Positions 12,558-23,619 of a stretch of 64,000 nucleotides of DNA are shown here, in pieces. A program made the translations under genes and the position numbers. The stretch's first letter is position 1; each line of letters begins with the position of its first letter. The notes below the pieces were generated by a model that saw nothing but the letters and a program-made list of their open reading frames with translations, searched no databases and had not been told where the DNA came from. The DNA comes from Salisapilia sapeloensis. Its lineage: Eukaryota; Oomycota; Peronosporomycetes; Peronosporales; Salisapiliaceae. The stretch covers positions 1 to 64,000 of the forward strand of contig JAADVB010000001.1 of assembly GCA_023334545.1 (NCBI GenBank), in the 5' to 3' direction.

Positions 12558-14245
12558 ATGGCATCCAAGTCCAATGGCAATTATAATTCCAACTACGATG
12601 AGGAATCCATCGACAGTAACTTCGTCGAACCGTCCTACGTCTCGGCACCACCGTCGTCGAATGCCAAGGAGGACACGCCACTGATGCTGTCATCACCTGA
12701 TGTCGACTCTCCCACACGTCCAAAGTCGCCATTGCAGCATGCATCGGCATGGAAGTTCTGGATGACGACATCCGTTAGCCACCGATTCTACCTTCTCGTC
12801 CTCATGAGTATTATTCCGTTCGGCGGACACTTTGTCAAGGTAACAGAGTTTGCTTATTCCCACAAGGCACAAGTGTATTTAACAATTGGATCTTGTAGAA
12901 CGGTATGTCATCGATTGAGCAGCTCATGCTGGACGATCCAGACTTCCCTATCACGAACACCATGTACGGTGCACTCATCTCGGTTGTGTCCGTCCCGAAC
13001 ATGCTCATCCCACTCTTCGGTGGTCGTATTCTGGATAAGCGTGGCCACGACAGCATTGTCTTCTTCCTCGCCTGGATTTGCGTCGGTCAAGCCATCTTTG
13101 CCATTGGCATGCAGCTTGAACTCTTCTGGCTCGCACTCTTTGGTCGACTCTTCTTTGGTGCTGGAGAAGGCAGCGTCGTGGTCGGCTCTCGTGTCTTCGT
13201 AGCCTTCTGGTTCCGCAATCGAGAACTGACGTTCGCCATGGGCGTCATGGTAGCAGTCACCAACATCTCCAAGATGCTAGCCAAGTCAACTACAGCGCCG
13301 ATTGCTCTCTTCTTTGGCGGATACGAGTATGCGCTCTGGTACGGCGCGATCATCTGCGTTATTTGTGTCTTTGTCGGTATCCTCGTCGTGAACTACACGA
13401 CGCAATTGAAAAACATTGTACGCAACCGCGTGGCGAACAATGAACTTCTCGATCCGCAGCTGCATTGGCTGCAGGGGTATGCAGATAAGAAGCGGAGGCA
13501 GCACCAGCTCAAGCTGAGCAGCAGCAGAGGCGCAAAGCAAGTGTCCTGTAAGACTTTGAAGGAGTTCCCTCGCATGTTCTGGGTCGTCAACATCCTCCAC
13601 GTCACCTTTATCAACGTCTTCCATCTCTTCCAGAACGTCGCTAGCAGCTACTTGTATCAGAACTACGGCTACTCGCTTGTCAAGGCCGGGTACATCAGCT
13701 CTTTGTCCCACACTTTTGTCATCTTCGCGCCTGCGATCGGTTTTGCCATCGACCACTTTGGTGGGAGGCTGTACATGATTATCCTATCTTCCATCATGGC
13801 TGTCGTGGCGTATGCGATGATGATTTTCACGTCGATCGACCCGATGGTCTCCATGGTCCTCATCTCCATCTGTCTGTCGTTCACACCAACGATCCTTATG
13901 GCCGCCATCCCAGGCACCGTCGACAAGAAGAGTCTCGGAGGCGCCTTTGGTATCGTAGAAGTCACGGATGCCATTGGTGCCACGTTCGGGAACATCCTCA
14001 TCGGCTACTTGCGTGACGAGACAGGATCGTTCGATGCCGACATGTACTTGCTGCTGAGCATGGCTGTGCTCGCACTGGTGCTAAGTGTCTGGTTGTTGGT
14101 GGAAGACAGGAGTAGTGGAAGCACTGTGAGTGCACCTATTTCTCGATCGAGAGCGTACTCTGTGGATGATGAATATCCTGTCGCTCAGCCTGTGGTCGCC
14201 GGTGGAGGCAGCAGCGACAGCACTGGTTCCAACGGATCTGGATGA
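12558..14245 (+). CDS. MFSD1-like major facilitator transporter
   Basis: Two exons, 12558-12839 and 12899-14245, are split by a 59 nt intron at phase 0, giving about 542 residues. A Ser/Asn-rich N-terminal tail of about 70 residues contains an acidic, leucine-containing patch (KEDTPLML) of the kind used for endolysosomal sorting. A twelve-helix MFS core follows. Its first half carries the loop motif GGRILDKRGH after helix 2 (MFS motif A position) and FGRLFFGAGEGSVVVGSR, which resembles the helix 4 region of MFSD1, a lysosomal dipeptide exporter in animals. The C-terminal tail is Gly/Ser-rich. The ATG at 12558 is preferred over an upstream in-frame GTG at 12528. The MFS assignment is firm; the MFSD1-like subgroup and any substrate are inferred. 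Confidence 0.88.
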
Positions 14246-14641
14246 GTGTACAGAGGTTGGTGTATCAGTTTTGAAATGCAAGTCAAATAGGAGCAATCGA
14301 ATACTAGATTTCGATGCAATAGTCAAGTGCGTGTAGATGGCGATAGGTCTCGAGGAGACTACACCAGCACCCGTCCGACAGGACGAGACGTACGATAGAA
14401 CCGAAAGTTAGCACAAATCGTTTAACTTTTTTCATAAACCATATAGGAAAGCCAAGTATGAATACATACCATTTTAAATAGCTACCTTTTTGGTCGTGGT
14501 TTGCATGCATACCGGTATGAAGGAAGCGGTCGATCGGATCTACTAGACGGTTGTACCACTACAGTTCATACTGTTCCGGATACGTACCACTTCTGGAATG
14601 ACTTGCGTAGAGTATAGGCCGAACCCACAATCGAACACAAG
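14246..14641. other. Intergenic region
   Basis: This 396 nt stretch lies between the MFSD1-like gene and the downstream GBP-PH gene on the same strand. It is AT-richer than the flanks. No frame or RNA gene was recognised; the promoter of the GTPase gene is expected here. Confidence 0.4.
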
Positions 14642-17600
14642 ATGCCGGACACTAGCGACGATGTGGTATTTGCTGGTTGTTTGCTCACATTTGACGGCGC
14701 TAGTGTGGATGTGAATGTCGACCAAGAATCTTTCCAATTCCTCCAGAGCATCACTGGCTCCATGAACGTCATTTCAGTGCATGGACCGAGGGTAGCTTGT
14801 CATTCCTTCAGTTCGAAGCACTTCAATGTATGCTTATCGATTGTTGGCATGTGTAGGATACTGGTAAAACGGAGATTATACGAAAGATTGTGAACCATGG
14901 TCAGGAGATTCAAGGGGAGGTACCTGCGGATGATGAAGAGTGTGTAGATCACTACTTATCAATGCCGTTATGATTGTCAAGCTGACTGGCGTTATGATAG
15001 AGCTGTGTGGTTGTATGTCAGGCGTAATAATTACGCTGGTGCCCACTACATTGCTGTTCTCGATCGCCCTGGCTTTGGAGAAAATGAGGTGTGCTGTCAT
15101 TTTCATACTACTCTTACCAGAAGGGAGAAGCTGTAGGCTTTTCGTCATCTTACTTTCCCATCATGTAGGAATTCAATACACTCCTGTATAAAATATTGTC
15201 AGCCGTCAGCAGGTATGTTCACCATAAGATTGGAAAGCTTAATGATAGTCTCATTCGATACGATTAACAGTGTTGTCCTCCACGTCGTCGATGGCGAGTT
15301 GACATCTGAGGCACTCGACACATTTGCATTCTTACACCAAGAACCGAACGATGATGGCAAGCCTCCTTACGGTACGTAGATCGCCTTATACACCTGTAAC
15401 AACTGACTCATTCTGCATAGTCCTGCCGCAAAAACCAAAGCTGATATGGCTACTCCAGAACTCATCGACATCTCAAATCAAGGAACTAGCTGGCGGATCC
15501 AATCTCTCCATTCAACAGGCTGAGCAAGCTTACTTGGAGACTGTCCTATCATCTCAAGCGCCTGATTCACCAAGTGCACTCTTTTGCGACCAATTTGTAT
15601 CTGTCTTTCCCGATCAAATTTGCTTTTCGCTCCCTCCTTCCGATTCCGACGCAATGGATAAGCGTGTGGAAAAGTTGGAAAAGATCATATCCGAGAACGA
15701 TCGAAACCAGTATGCAAAACAGGCTACGATGAACGGACCGTTATTAACGTCGTTACTCGTCACGATGCTAGCCCACACGGATGACGTCTTTAGTGTACAT
15801 ATTGCATAGCTATAAGACAAGAGCTTGTATCTCATGTACGACCCTGTAGGTCTTTCGTCGTCGGTTGTGGAAGGAAATGGTGCGCAATTGCTGTATGAAT
15901 ATCGTCGAGACTGGCGTGAAACTGTACAAGACATTGATGGTCGAACGTCTGGGGGACGCTATATCCAATCGACTGGATCTGGCCGACAACAAGTACGTTC
16001 TCCACGAAGTCTCTATGGCCAACATAGACACGACGCCTATCGAGGTACACTTAAAGTTATCAATCGATACAATGCACAGCATAGCTAAATGAATATGTAG
16101 CTACCGACGGATATGGAAGAGCTGGACGATGCCCATGACGAAGCGAGACGTGTGGCGAAAAAGTGTCTTAAAACGCTCCCTGTGTGTGCTGGAAAGCTAA
16201 ACAAACTACTTCGTGTAAGTTACAGCTACTTTGTACTAGTGGAAATCTAGACTTATGCTCCTTTTGTGCTGTAGCAACTATTTCAAGACTTAGTCCAGTC
16301 GGCGTATAAGCAGATTGAGGATGAGAACAATGCGCAATCGTCGGAAGTGTGTCGAAATGTACTAACTGAGCTGCATCAAACGATGCGAGAGAAAGTGGAA
16401 GCCTATCTAGTGCTCCCAGATGATGCAAAGGACACTTACTCATGCGAATCATCTACTTTCAAGGTACATGTGTCTACATCTTGTCGGACGAAAGAGAATT
16501 ATATTCATACACGTCTTGATAGCGCTTTTACATTTCGTACCAAATGCACTTGTACGAACTCATGGCAGATTACACGGAGAATGCCAAAGGTCCCATGGCA
16601 GTACGTAGCTTACTTCTATACTTTCGCATTTGACTAGGATTGACAAACTCCTTTTGCTTGTAGAAAACGGAATTAGCTCAATTCACGCAAAACACAATCG
16701 TTCCAGAACTATCAGAAATGAATGAAATGCTCGAACGAGTGCGTGAAAACGATATGGAGTCCATTCAGGTAAAGCGATATGATTGATTACCCATGCGCAT
16801 AGTGTACTGATCCTACGACAGGATACTGTTCGAGAGTACGAGGACTCGTATGAAGATCTCATAAACCAGCAACGCCAGCATCATCGAGTACAGCCTATAT
16901 TCTCTAATCACCTCTCTGTGGTATTCATCGTCTATCTGTCCACTAGTTGTCCATCGGGTCCAAGTCGGAGAAAAAGAAGCAACTCGTGCATGCTGCCAAG
17001 CTACATCAAGTACATGCTTTCTACCATCCCATCTTCTACCAAGCCTTCACACTCTTCACTTCTAGATACGAAAGGAGATGTTAACGGAAGCTTTGAAAGA
17101 CTTGGACTACCTCCATCAATCTGCTACAGAACAAGGGAGATACCTGGAAGAAAACGCGTTCAATTCTGTATAAACTTTGTCTAATAACAAATATCCTTCA
17201 TATCAATGCTAACTACTCTTGTAGGTACAAGCGTCGTATGAACAAGTGGTCGAAGCGCAGCAGGAACAGGGTACGACACAACTGCAAGGGTATCTTGTGA
17301 AACAAGGCGGAGGCGGCTCTAGCTTCAATCCATTCTCGCGAAACAATTGGAAAGAAAGATACTTTATTCTCATCGGATCCAATCTCTTCTATGCGAAAAG
17401 CAAGGATGAGTATGAGCGTGGTCGGATCATTAAAGAAATAAGTCTTAGAGGGTATATTCCTACAATATCTAGCGAAATGATCGTGCTATTCACATGCGTA
17501 CTAGATGCCACATTGAACAAGCACGCGATGCTGGAGAAGGCATCAACATTATTCCTCCAGAAATGGCTAGTTCAGGCTATGTCTTCCAACAGCAGCGTGG

Positions 17601-17736
17601 ATTTTTCGAGAAAAATAGCAAGAAGCGTGCTTCGGCAGGTGACGCTGGTCGAGTCTTCCATCTTCGAGCGAAGAGTGTTGAAGAACGAGATATGTGGATG
17701 GATAAACTGCGCCAAAGTACAGGCAGATATGCATAA
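14642..17736 (+). CDS. GBP-like large GTPase with C-terminal PH domain
   Basis: Sixteen exons are inferred: 14642-14791, 14857-14941, 14982-15088, 15169-15212, 15271-15371, 15421-15794, 15850-16044, 16101-16214, 16275-16463, 16523-16600, 16664-16768, 16822-16887, 16947-17009, 17066-17167, 17225-17451 and 17505-17736. All phases agree, giving 743 residues. Splicing intron 1 creates a P-loop at residues 48-55 (GPRDTGKT), matching the GPxxTGK[ST] form of guanylate-binding proteins. The G3 region follows at about 106-109 as DRPG, where the GBP family has DTEG, then VVLHVVDGELTSEALDTFAF. No clear RD (G4) motif is seen. Residues about 290-600 are long charged helices. A PH domain covers about 613-740 (GYLVKQ, WKERYFIL, terminal helix with ERDMW). 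The protein is inferred to be a membrane-remodelling GTPase held by PH-lipid binding rather than prenylation. Confidence 0.82.
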
Positions 17737-17957
17737 ACTTCTTCGTCTTTGCTCCTTTTCATGTATACATGCTTTAGCTACTTGCCATTTGACCGATATA
17801 CTACTTGAAACGCATCTATCGTACGAATTTGGTCTGTAAGTACCGTCGGAGTTGGTGAGGGATACTTTGCTTTGAGTACAAACCTTCGGAATTGGTCCGA
17901 ATCGTTGATGAAACTACCTGATGTCGCTGTCGTTTCACTTACGTTTATGTTACGTAA

Positions 17958-20102
17958 ATGGACGTGAATACAGAGCAAGATGGGCCGAGTACTGCTCGCG
18001 AAGCTCTACAGAAGCTAACAAGCGAAATCCAGTCAGTTTGGCACCCACAAGATGCTCCGAATCGACCCAAAGAGATCCCTCGAGAGTTTTTAGCTCGAGA
18101 TCTTCGGGAAAAGCGAAAGTTTCGACAGCTTTCACGCAAATTGGCAATTTTTGTCTCCTTTTCCTGCGTCTACGTTGCCATTCTCATTTTGGATCGAAAC
18201 ATTTCTGGCCGTAAATGTCCTTCAATAACTATCCAGATCATTGTCTAAGTTCTACATTCTTTCGCTGTAGGATCCATCATACGACACGTTCTGTACAAGG
18301 ATGTATTAGAAGACTCATCGACACCGAACTCACTTGACTTTCACGATATTTACAGTATCGGTAGCTTCTGGCGTTGGTTCCAAGATTCGTTTCTGCATGT
18401 CATTTATGACCAAGTCAATAGCGATGGAAGTGTTCGACTTCCACATGAGCTCTACACGATAGCGTCACATACCACGATTGTTGGCGGATTCCATCTCCTC
18501 CAAACGCGATACCAGGCCCTCAATACTTCTGCAAACAGCACCATTGGTGCTGTATGCTATAGCGACTATGTACCGACACTAGACTATACCTGCTTCTCTA
18601 GTTATCGAGACTCGACCGCAAGCTTCGGATGGACAAATGGAACTGTGAATGGCTCCTACGAACTTGATCAGCTCGAAGCTTTTAACTACACTGTCACGAA
18701 CTACACTGCTGGCTTTCAAACATACTTTTTACGTAGTGAGACAGAAGGTAGAGAGGAGTTTGAGCGTGCAGAGCGCATGAAGCAACACAAGTGGTTAGAC
18801 CAACAGACAAAGCAAGTGGATATTACGATGCCCTTGTACAACCACAACTTAAAGATATGGACTATCATGGAGCTTAAAATTCAATTCGACCTTGCTGGAG
18901 GTGTACTGCCAAAGAGTCATCTTCACATCACCAGTATCGAGCCGTACGACTGGTATAACCGTGTCAATGTCGTTCGAAGTATTTTGGAGATCATTTACAC
19001 CGCCCACGTTTCCTACTTCTTTCTGCTTGAGCTATGGAATTTAATTGTACTAAGCAACTTTAGCTTCCAGGAGTATCTACAACGTTACGGCAGACTCAAC
19101 GCGCTGAGTGAATGGTCGAATATCTTGATTAATACCCTGATTATCTTGTGGCGGTATATCGTTCAGACAAGCGATGCACGTCAGCGCATGAAAGCATTGG
19201 AATCATTTGACGAGTACGTCCATGCCGAGAGTCTTTCGTTTTGGGATGAAGTCCTGCTCACCGCGAATATCTGCAACTTGCTCCAGGTTACCGGTCGCGC
19301 ACTCAAATACTTCCAGGTTACCAATGGTGGGCACCGTCTCATGCACAGCGTCTACGGCTCCATGCCAGAGATATTATCTTTCATGCCGATCTATGGGTGT
19401 ATGGTCTTGGGCTACACGTTTGCTGGTCACTTACTCTACGGACTCAACTTCCACGAATGGTCAACTTTCTCTCGCTCGCTCTTTCGAGTCTTTGAACTCA
19501 ACTTTGGCTTATACGACCCCGCTCCAATCTACGCTGCAGGTGGCGTGCTTGGTGCGATTTTCATCTACTCTTCCAACATTGTATTCTGCATCCTAATGTT
19601 GAACGTTTTCATGGCCATTGTCATGTCCACATGGGATTTTTACAGTGCAAAAGAGAACGCTGTTGCGGAGGAGCGTCGAAAGTATTCAAGGACGTTGGGA
19701 CTAATGGAGCTATTCCATGTCATCATGCTCGATCAGGACGTCATGGATGCGCTTATTGAAGTCATCGACGAATTAAACTACGCCAATCTAGTCAACAGAG
19801 AGATGTTCGTAAAGCAATGGGAGTACTTTGCCACGACAACGACAGACGCAACGTGGAAATTCATCGTGTCATGGTACTGGACTGTGAACGAGACCAGTCA
19901 AAGCGCAAATTTAAAGATCAAACCGCTAGACTTGAAGTCACAGGAACGTTTGGATCAAAATCCTCTTGCAAGCAACGAACGTTTGACGGAAGATGTTCTG
20001 ACAAAGAAAGCAGTAGGCGAAAACAAACCACTGAATCGGAACCGATACGGTGTTGATCGTGTCGCTGTTGAAGACATAGATAAAGATAGCAACGCAGAGT
20101 AG
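17958..20102 (+). CDS. Polycystin-like (PKD2/TRPP) cation channel
   Basis: Two exons, 17958-18210 and 18271-20102, are split by a 60 nt intron at phase 1, giving 694 residues. The order fits the PKD channel family: a cytosolic N-terminus, helix S1 (LAIFVSFSCVYVAILIL), then a large extracytosolic polycystin (TOP) domain with SFWRWFQDSFL and FGWTNGTVNGSYELDQL and several N-glycosylation sequons. S2-S6 follow, with the S6 segment SNIVFCILMLNVFMAIVMS. Members pass cations and often work in cilia or endomembranes (family knowledge). The pore helix region near residue 490 reads FRVFELNFGLYDP, so the LGD filter of animal PKD2 is not conserved. The C-terminal tail is charged, with no obvious EF-hand. 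The gene is tandem with and 221 nt after the GBP-PH gene. Confidence 0.9.
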
Positions 20103-20446
20103 AGTTCACGTATAAACAACATATAGCTAGACGTTTTGGACAATTAGTATGCGTACCGACACAAAAGTCCAACTACGCTACCATCCAACACAAAGTGAAC
20201 TCGACACCAAACCGATCTCATCTTGAGATGCAGTCGTAAACGAAAGATAAGCAGTAGTATATTTATGATATCTAGCTCTCCGCTTTCGACTGCAATTTCC
20301 GTCTCCAGTACGCGTCCGAAAAGTTTTCTTTTGTGTTTTTCCTAATTCAATCACTTGTCTGTCGAGATTGCGACCTCATCGACTATTTCCAAAAAAGAGA
20401 GTAAAGAATGTGCATCATGATATCTTCTGTCCTTCGAAAACATCAT
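20103..20446. other. Convergent 3' intergenic region
   Basis: This 344 nt stretch lies between the stop of the polycystin-like gene (plus) and the stop of the FYVE-START gene (minus). It is AT-rich with pyrimidine tracts and expected to hold both 3' UTRs. No gene was seen. Confidence 0.4.
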
Positions 20447-21859
20447 TTAGGCCATGGGCTCGACCGTCCCGCTTTCACTTGCCCTCGTCGCAGACAAGTG
20501 ATTCCGAAGGTTGCGCACAAAGCAGTTCATTTCACTCAATGAACCTTTACGAATCGCACTGGATGGCAAGTACATTTTAATGTCACAGTTGAGAACCCAC
20601 ACGAGTCGCGACTTGAAAGGCGAGGCTTCATGCGGGGAGATGACGAATCCCGTCGGGCCGTTCACACCACGCGTCGCGCCTTTCGTTGTTGGCACCAAAT
20701 TCTTACCGGCACAAGTGCTGACGACAACGTATCCGTCACCACCTTGTTTCCGCCACGTACGAGAATTGACAAAGTCACGACTGGTGATCATGCCACCTAA
20801 TGCAGGCGCTGACACGACGTGTACCAAATCCGTGCTGTCATCAAGCTTCTTGAGAATCTTGTTCTGAGCTGTCGTCACGTTCCATGAACTGCTCGTTTCG
20901 AATTGTTCGTACAAGACGTCAAAGAGTTCTTCCGCCGAGACATCAAACTCAGCTTCACATTTAAAGATACGCACAGGCTTCGCGTCTCTAGAGAACAATG
21001 CCATGCTTTCGTGAGCAGCTTCTTCCGCCGTCCAGCCGTCATTCGTAGATGCCAAGGTCGTCAGTGTCTCCAACGCCGTCTCGGCATTGCCCAGAATGTC
21101 AGTTGTCTGCTTCTCGGACAACTCAACTTCCTTCTCAGCTTTAGGTGATGGAGGCTCCTCCCCACTGCTGCTGGAAGTCGTCGACTTGCGACCTTCCTTG
21201 TCCACGATGACTGTGTCTGAAGTCGTTACCTGGATCTGTCGCTGGTGTCGACGCCACACTTGCTTCGCTAGTTCCTGTAGGTTTTTCAAGAAACCGGCAA
21301 TGAGAATCCACATGGCTGGATTGGAAAAGGTGACTTCATCCAGTAGGAACCAAAAGGACGAAGCGAAACATGCCATGGAGATGACCATGAAACTAATTTC
21401 CAACTCCTCCTTTGGACTCTCGAACGGAATATCACAGTTGACAAAGGATGTCAAGGACGAATCAGCTCTCGTGTCGTCATCTGCAGCATCAATCACGCTG
21501 GTACTACTCTGCAAAGCCTCGGCGCACTTGTCGCACACGCGATACCGACGAGGCGGTCCGTTGGTAGCGTCCGACTTGTGCAGCAAGGCACGCTTGCCGC
21601 TGCACTTGCTACAGAAAATATGGCCGCAGCGACGACAGTGGTGTCGACGGTTCATAACCGTGAAAGATCGCTCGCACTGCGAGCAGCTGCGGCACTCAGA
21701 ATCATGCACCCACTCTTGGCTCGCAAGAAAGTTGGGCGAGCTGAGGTTGTTCGCGTTCGGGTCTGCGGTGTCCGGCTTGGCCGTGGCGTCTCCGGAGGAA
21801 AACGAGTGCCGCTTCCGAAGACGAGCCATGCGACTAGTCGGTAGAGGCTTGACGCACAT
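20447..21859 (-). CDS. FYVE zinc finger plus START-like lipid-binding protein
   Basis: This single exon encodes about 470 residues from the ATG at 21859. The open frame continues upstream to a GTG at 21952 but without another ATG. A FYVE domain at about 50-120 shows WVHD, the basic motif RRHHCRRCG and paired cysteines, so binding to PI3P on endosomes is expected. At about 160-215 there is a hydrophobic stretch that could be one or two membrane helices (ISFMVISMACFASSFWFLL; NPAMWILIAGFL). Residues about 270-460 form a START-like fold with RDFVNSRTWRKQGGDGYVV and, near the C-terminus, the usual amphipathic helix. FYVE-START proteins form large families in oomycetes (general knowledge); the hydrophobic insert between the domains is less usual. 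The lipid ligand cannot be told. Confidence 0.88.
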   Translation of the reverse strand: MCVKPLPTSRMARLRKRHSFSSGDATAKPDTADPNANNLSSPNFLASQEWVHDSECRSCSQCERSFTVMNRRHHCRRCGHIFCSKCSGKRALLHKSDATNGPPRRYRVCDKCAEALQSSTSVIDAADDDTRADSSLTSFVNCDIPFESPKEELEISFMVISMACFASSFWFLLDEVTFSNPAMWILIAGFLKNLQELAKQVWRRHQRQIQVTTSDTVIVDKEGRKSTTSSSSGEEPPSPKAEKEVELSEKQTTDILGNAETALETLTTLASTNDGWTAEEAAHESMALFSRDAKPVRIFKCEAEFDVSAEELFDVLYEQFETSSSWNVTTAQNKILKKLDDSTDLVHVVSAPALGGMITSRDFVNSRTWRKQGGDGYVVVSTCAGKNLVPTTKGATRGVNGPTGFVISPHEASPFKSRLVWVLNCDIKMYLPSSAIRKGSLSEMNCFVRNLRNHLSATRASESGTVEPMA

Positions 21860-22032
21860 GGAAACAAGGCGCTTGCGAGTCGACTTGCGAGGCTCGACCG
21901 AGGGGGCTGCGCGAGGGACTTCTGATCCTCTCGACCCACTAGGCCGCGCCACCTTGACTCGTCGAATACGAGGTCTGTGAAGCGACCGAATGATGCTAAG
22001 TGTCCGGTGTCCTCAGAGATGAAGACGAAGAG

Positions 22033-22041
22033 AAAATGAGC
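22033..22041 (-). promoter_or_regulatory. Candidate oomycete initiator (Inr) for FYVE-START gene
   Basis: Reading on the minus strand gives GCTCATTTTCTCTTC, which fits the start of the oomycete core initiator pattern (GCTCATTYNCAWTTT-like). It lies about 175 nt before the chosen ATG. Motif match only; there is no transcript evidence. Confidence 0.35.
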
Positions 22042-22895
22042 TCTGTGATGTCGCTCTTTCGCTCCTTTCGCTCTTCGAGACAAACTGGCGAGTGTACTCA
22101 GGTTCATAGTGAAACCAAGTCAACTCCCACTCCTGTCACGCTTCGTGACACATTTTTCGGCGTTACATTCGCGTATGTTGCGATGCATGCAAAGCCACTG
22201 TTAAAGGCGGATTTTTCGTTCGTGCAAGGATAAACGTATACATTTCGAGATGGATTTGGATTCCAGTCCCAGGAAGAGGTTTCATGGAGAGAGATGAGAA
22301 AAGATCGCGTGCGCTTGATGGCAGCAGAATCTTGAACGGTCGTTGCACGATTGTATCCGATCGACCGAAATGCCATCCGATCGCGTTGGAGTAATGCGTA
22401 GAAATGTATATGCGACTAGTTTAGGCAATTCCTTGAAAACGCGCTGCTGGATTATAATTCCATCCCGTCGATGCCGCCTGGATCTCTGATTCATATTAAA
22501 GATGGGTAAGCTTCCCTATAGTGGCACTGGATTGTCTGCAAGTCAGAAAACATGAACCCGGATATCACATCTCTACCTCGTGGGTGCAGGTTTCGTCTAG
22601 GGTACAAGATATTTTATGTGGAGGCTGTGGTCTCTAGGTTACCAGGGCGTTCGTGCGCACCTTGTGGTGGCGCGGAATGCGAACGCTCACCCATTTCGAA
22701 CCTGACAATAACGCAATATCCAATACTATTATTTAATTCAACTTTTTAAGTTACCTCTACTTAATGACTTGAAGTGAAAACAACTGCGACCAAGTTTATC
22801 TGGGCTCGTGGGCTGGTACCAAGCAAGTTCGTGACGTAAAATCGAGGGCACAATATACTGGGTAGCACGAACGAAACCAACGAGCCGGTAGCATT

Positions 22896-22904
22896 TTCAC
22901 TTTT
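22896..22904 (+). promoter_or_regulatory. Candidate initiator before small PH gene
   Basis: TTCACTTTT lies about 22 nt before the ATG at 22926 and resembles the YTCAYTTT core of oomycete initiators. The same nonamer occurs before CFAP299. Motif match only. Confidence 0.3.
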
Positions 22905-22925
22905 GCGTCCAACACATCCTCGACC

Positions 22926-23501
22926 ATGGCGGAAGGCTATCTACTCTTGCACGGTCTCGGCAATCACGCAGTACGTACTATCTTTTGACGCATTCCAAAC
23001 ATATCTAACATGTATCCAAAGGATCCGCTCTACTTTGAACTTGGAAACGGAATGTTACACTACTATCGCCGAAAAGGCGGCGAACATCTCGGTCACTACA
23101 CGCTCACGCGCCACCGAGTCACGCCTCAGTCATTGCAAGGCGGATTGAGCCCTTTTCGATTCATTGTTGAAATCAAACCAATGCGCTCTCGCCATCGTTC
23201 TTGTGAAGACGACAAGATTCAGAGCAACAATACCACGCTCTTGCTCAGTGCAACGACCTTTAGCGCGCAGCAAGCATGGTTGCAAGCCTTTGTCACCTGG
23301 CGTCGTCATAATTGGCACGAACCAGTCGTCATCTCTGGGTACGATGACGACATGGGTATCCTGGAACGAGTCATGAGTTCCTTCCGCCTGCAGCGAACGA
23401 TCACAACGGCAGGATTGTCGGCGCTCGAGCAAACGCCACAGAACGAGCAATCGTGGCAATATGATCAACGATCATCACATACCCTCACTGCTAGCTACTA
23501 G
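22926..23501 (+). CDS. Small PH-domain protein
   Basis: Two exons, 22926-22970 and 23022-23501, have a 51 nt intron at phase 0 with an AAAG acceptor, giving 174 residues. Nearly the whole first part looks like one PH domain. It starts AEGYLLLHG, with strands PLYFELGNGMLHYYRR, and ends in the typical Trp-containing helix (SAQQAWLQAFVTWRRH at about 105-120). A Ser/Gln-rich tail follows. A stand-alone PH protein is likely to act by binding phosphoinositides at a membrane; ligand and partners are unknown. It converges on the patatin-like gene with 118 nt between stops. Confidence 0.75.
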
Positions 23502-23619
23502 TAGCAGCAGTACGAACCAAATCAATGTCTACGTGTAAATCTCATGTATTGTTCCTCTACTCTTCTTTCGTTACATACTTTTCCTCCAAGTCCTGTGCTT
23601 CCACTCGCTAGCATACACT

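Larger units (their letters stand above)
21860..22925. other. Intergenic region between divergent genes
   Basis: This 1,066 nt stretch lies between the FYVE-START start (minus) and the small PH gene start (plus). It contains a candidate oomycete initiator on each strand (listed separately). A 90-codon ATG frame on the minus strand (22104-22376) shows no recognisable domain and is not called. Otherwise nothing specific was seen. Confidence 0.4.

Noticed and set aside
21652-22107. 151-codon minus-strand frame beginning upstream of FYVE-START
   Set aside because: It overlaps the FYVE-START coding region in another frame and has the Arg/Ser/Pro-rich look of a shadow; no intron joins its ATG to the FYVE frame.
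22104-22376. 90-codon ATG frame on the minus strand upstream of FYVE-START
   Set aside because: No domain, no splice link in frame to the FYVE-START gene, and length is within chance for this base composition.
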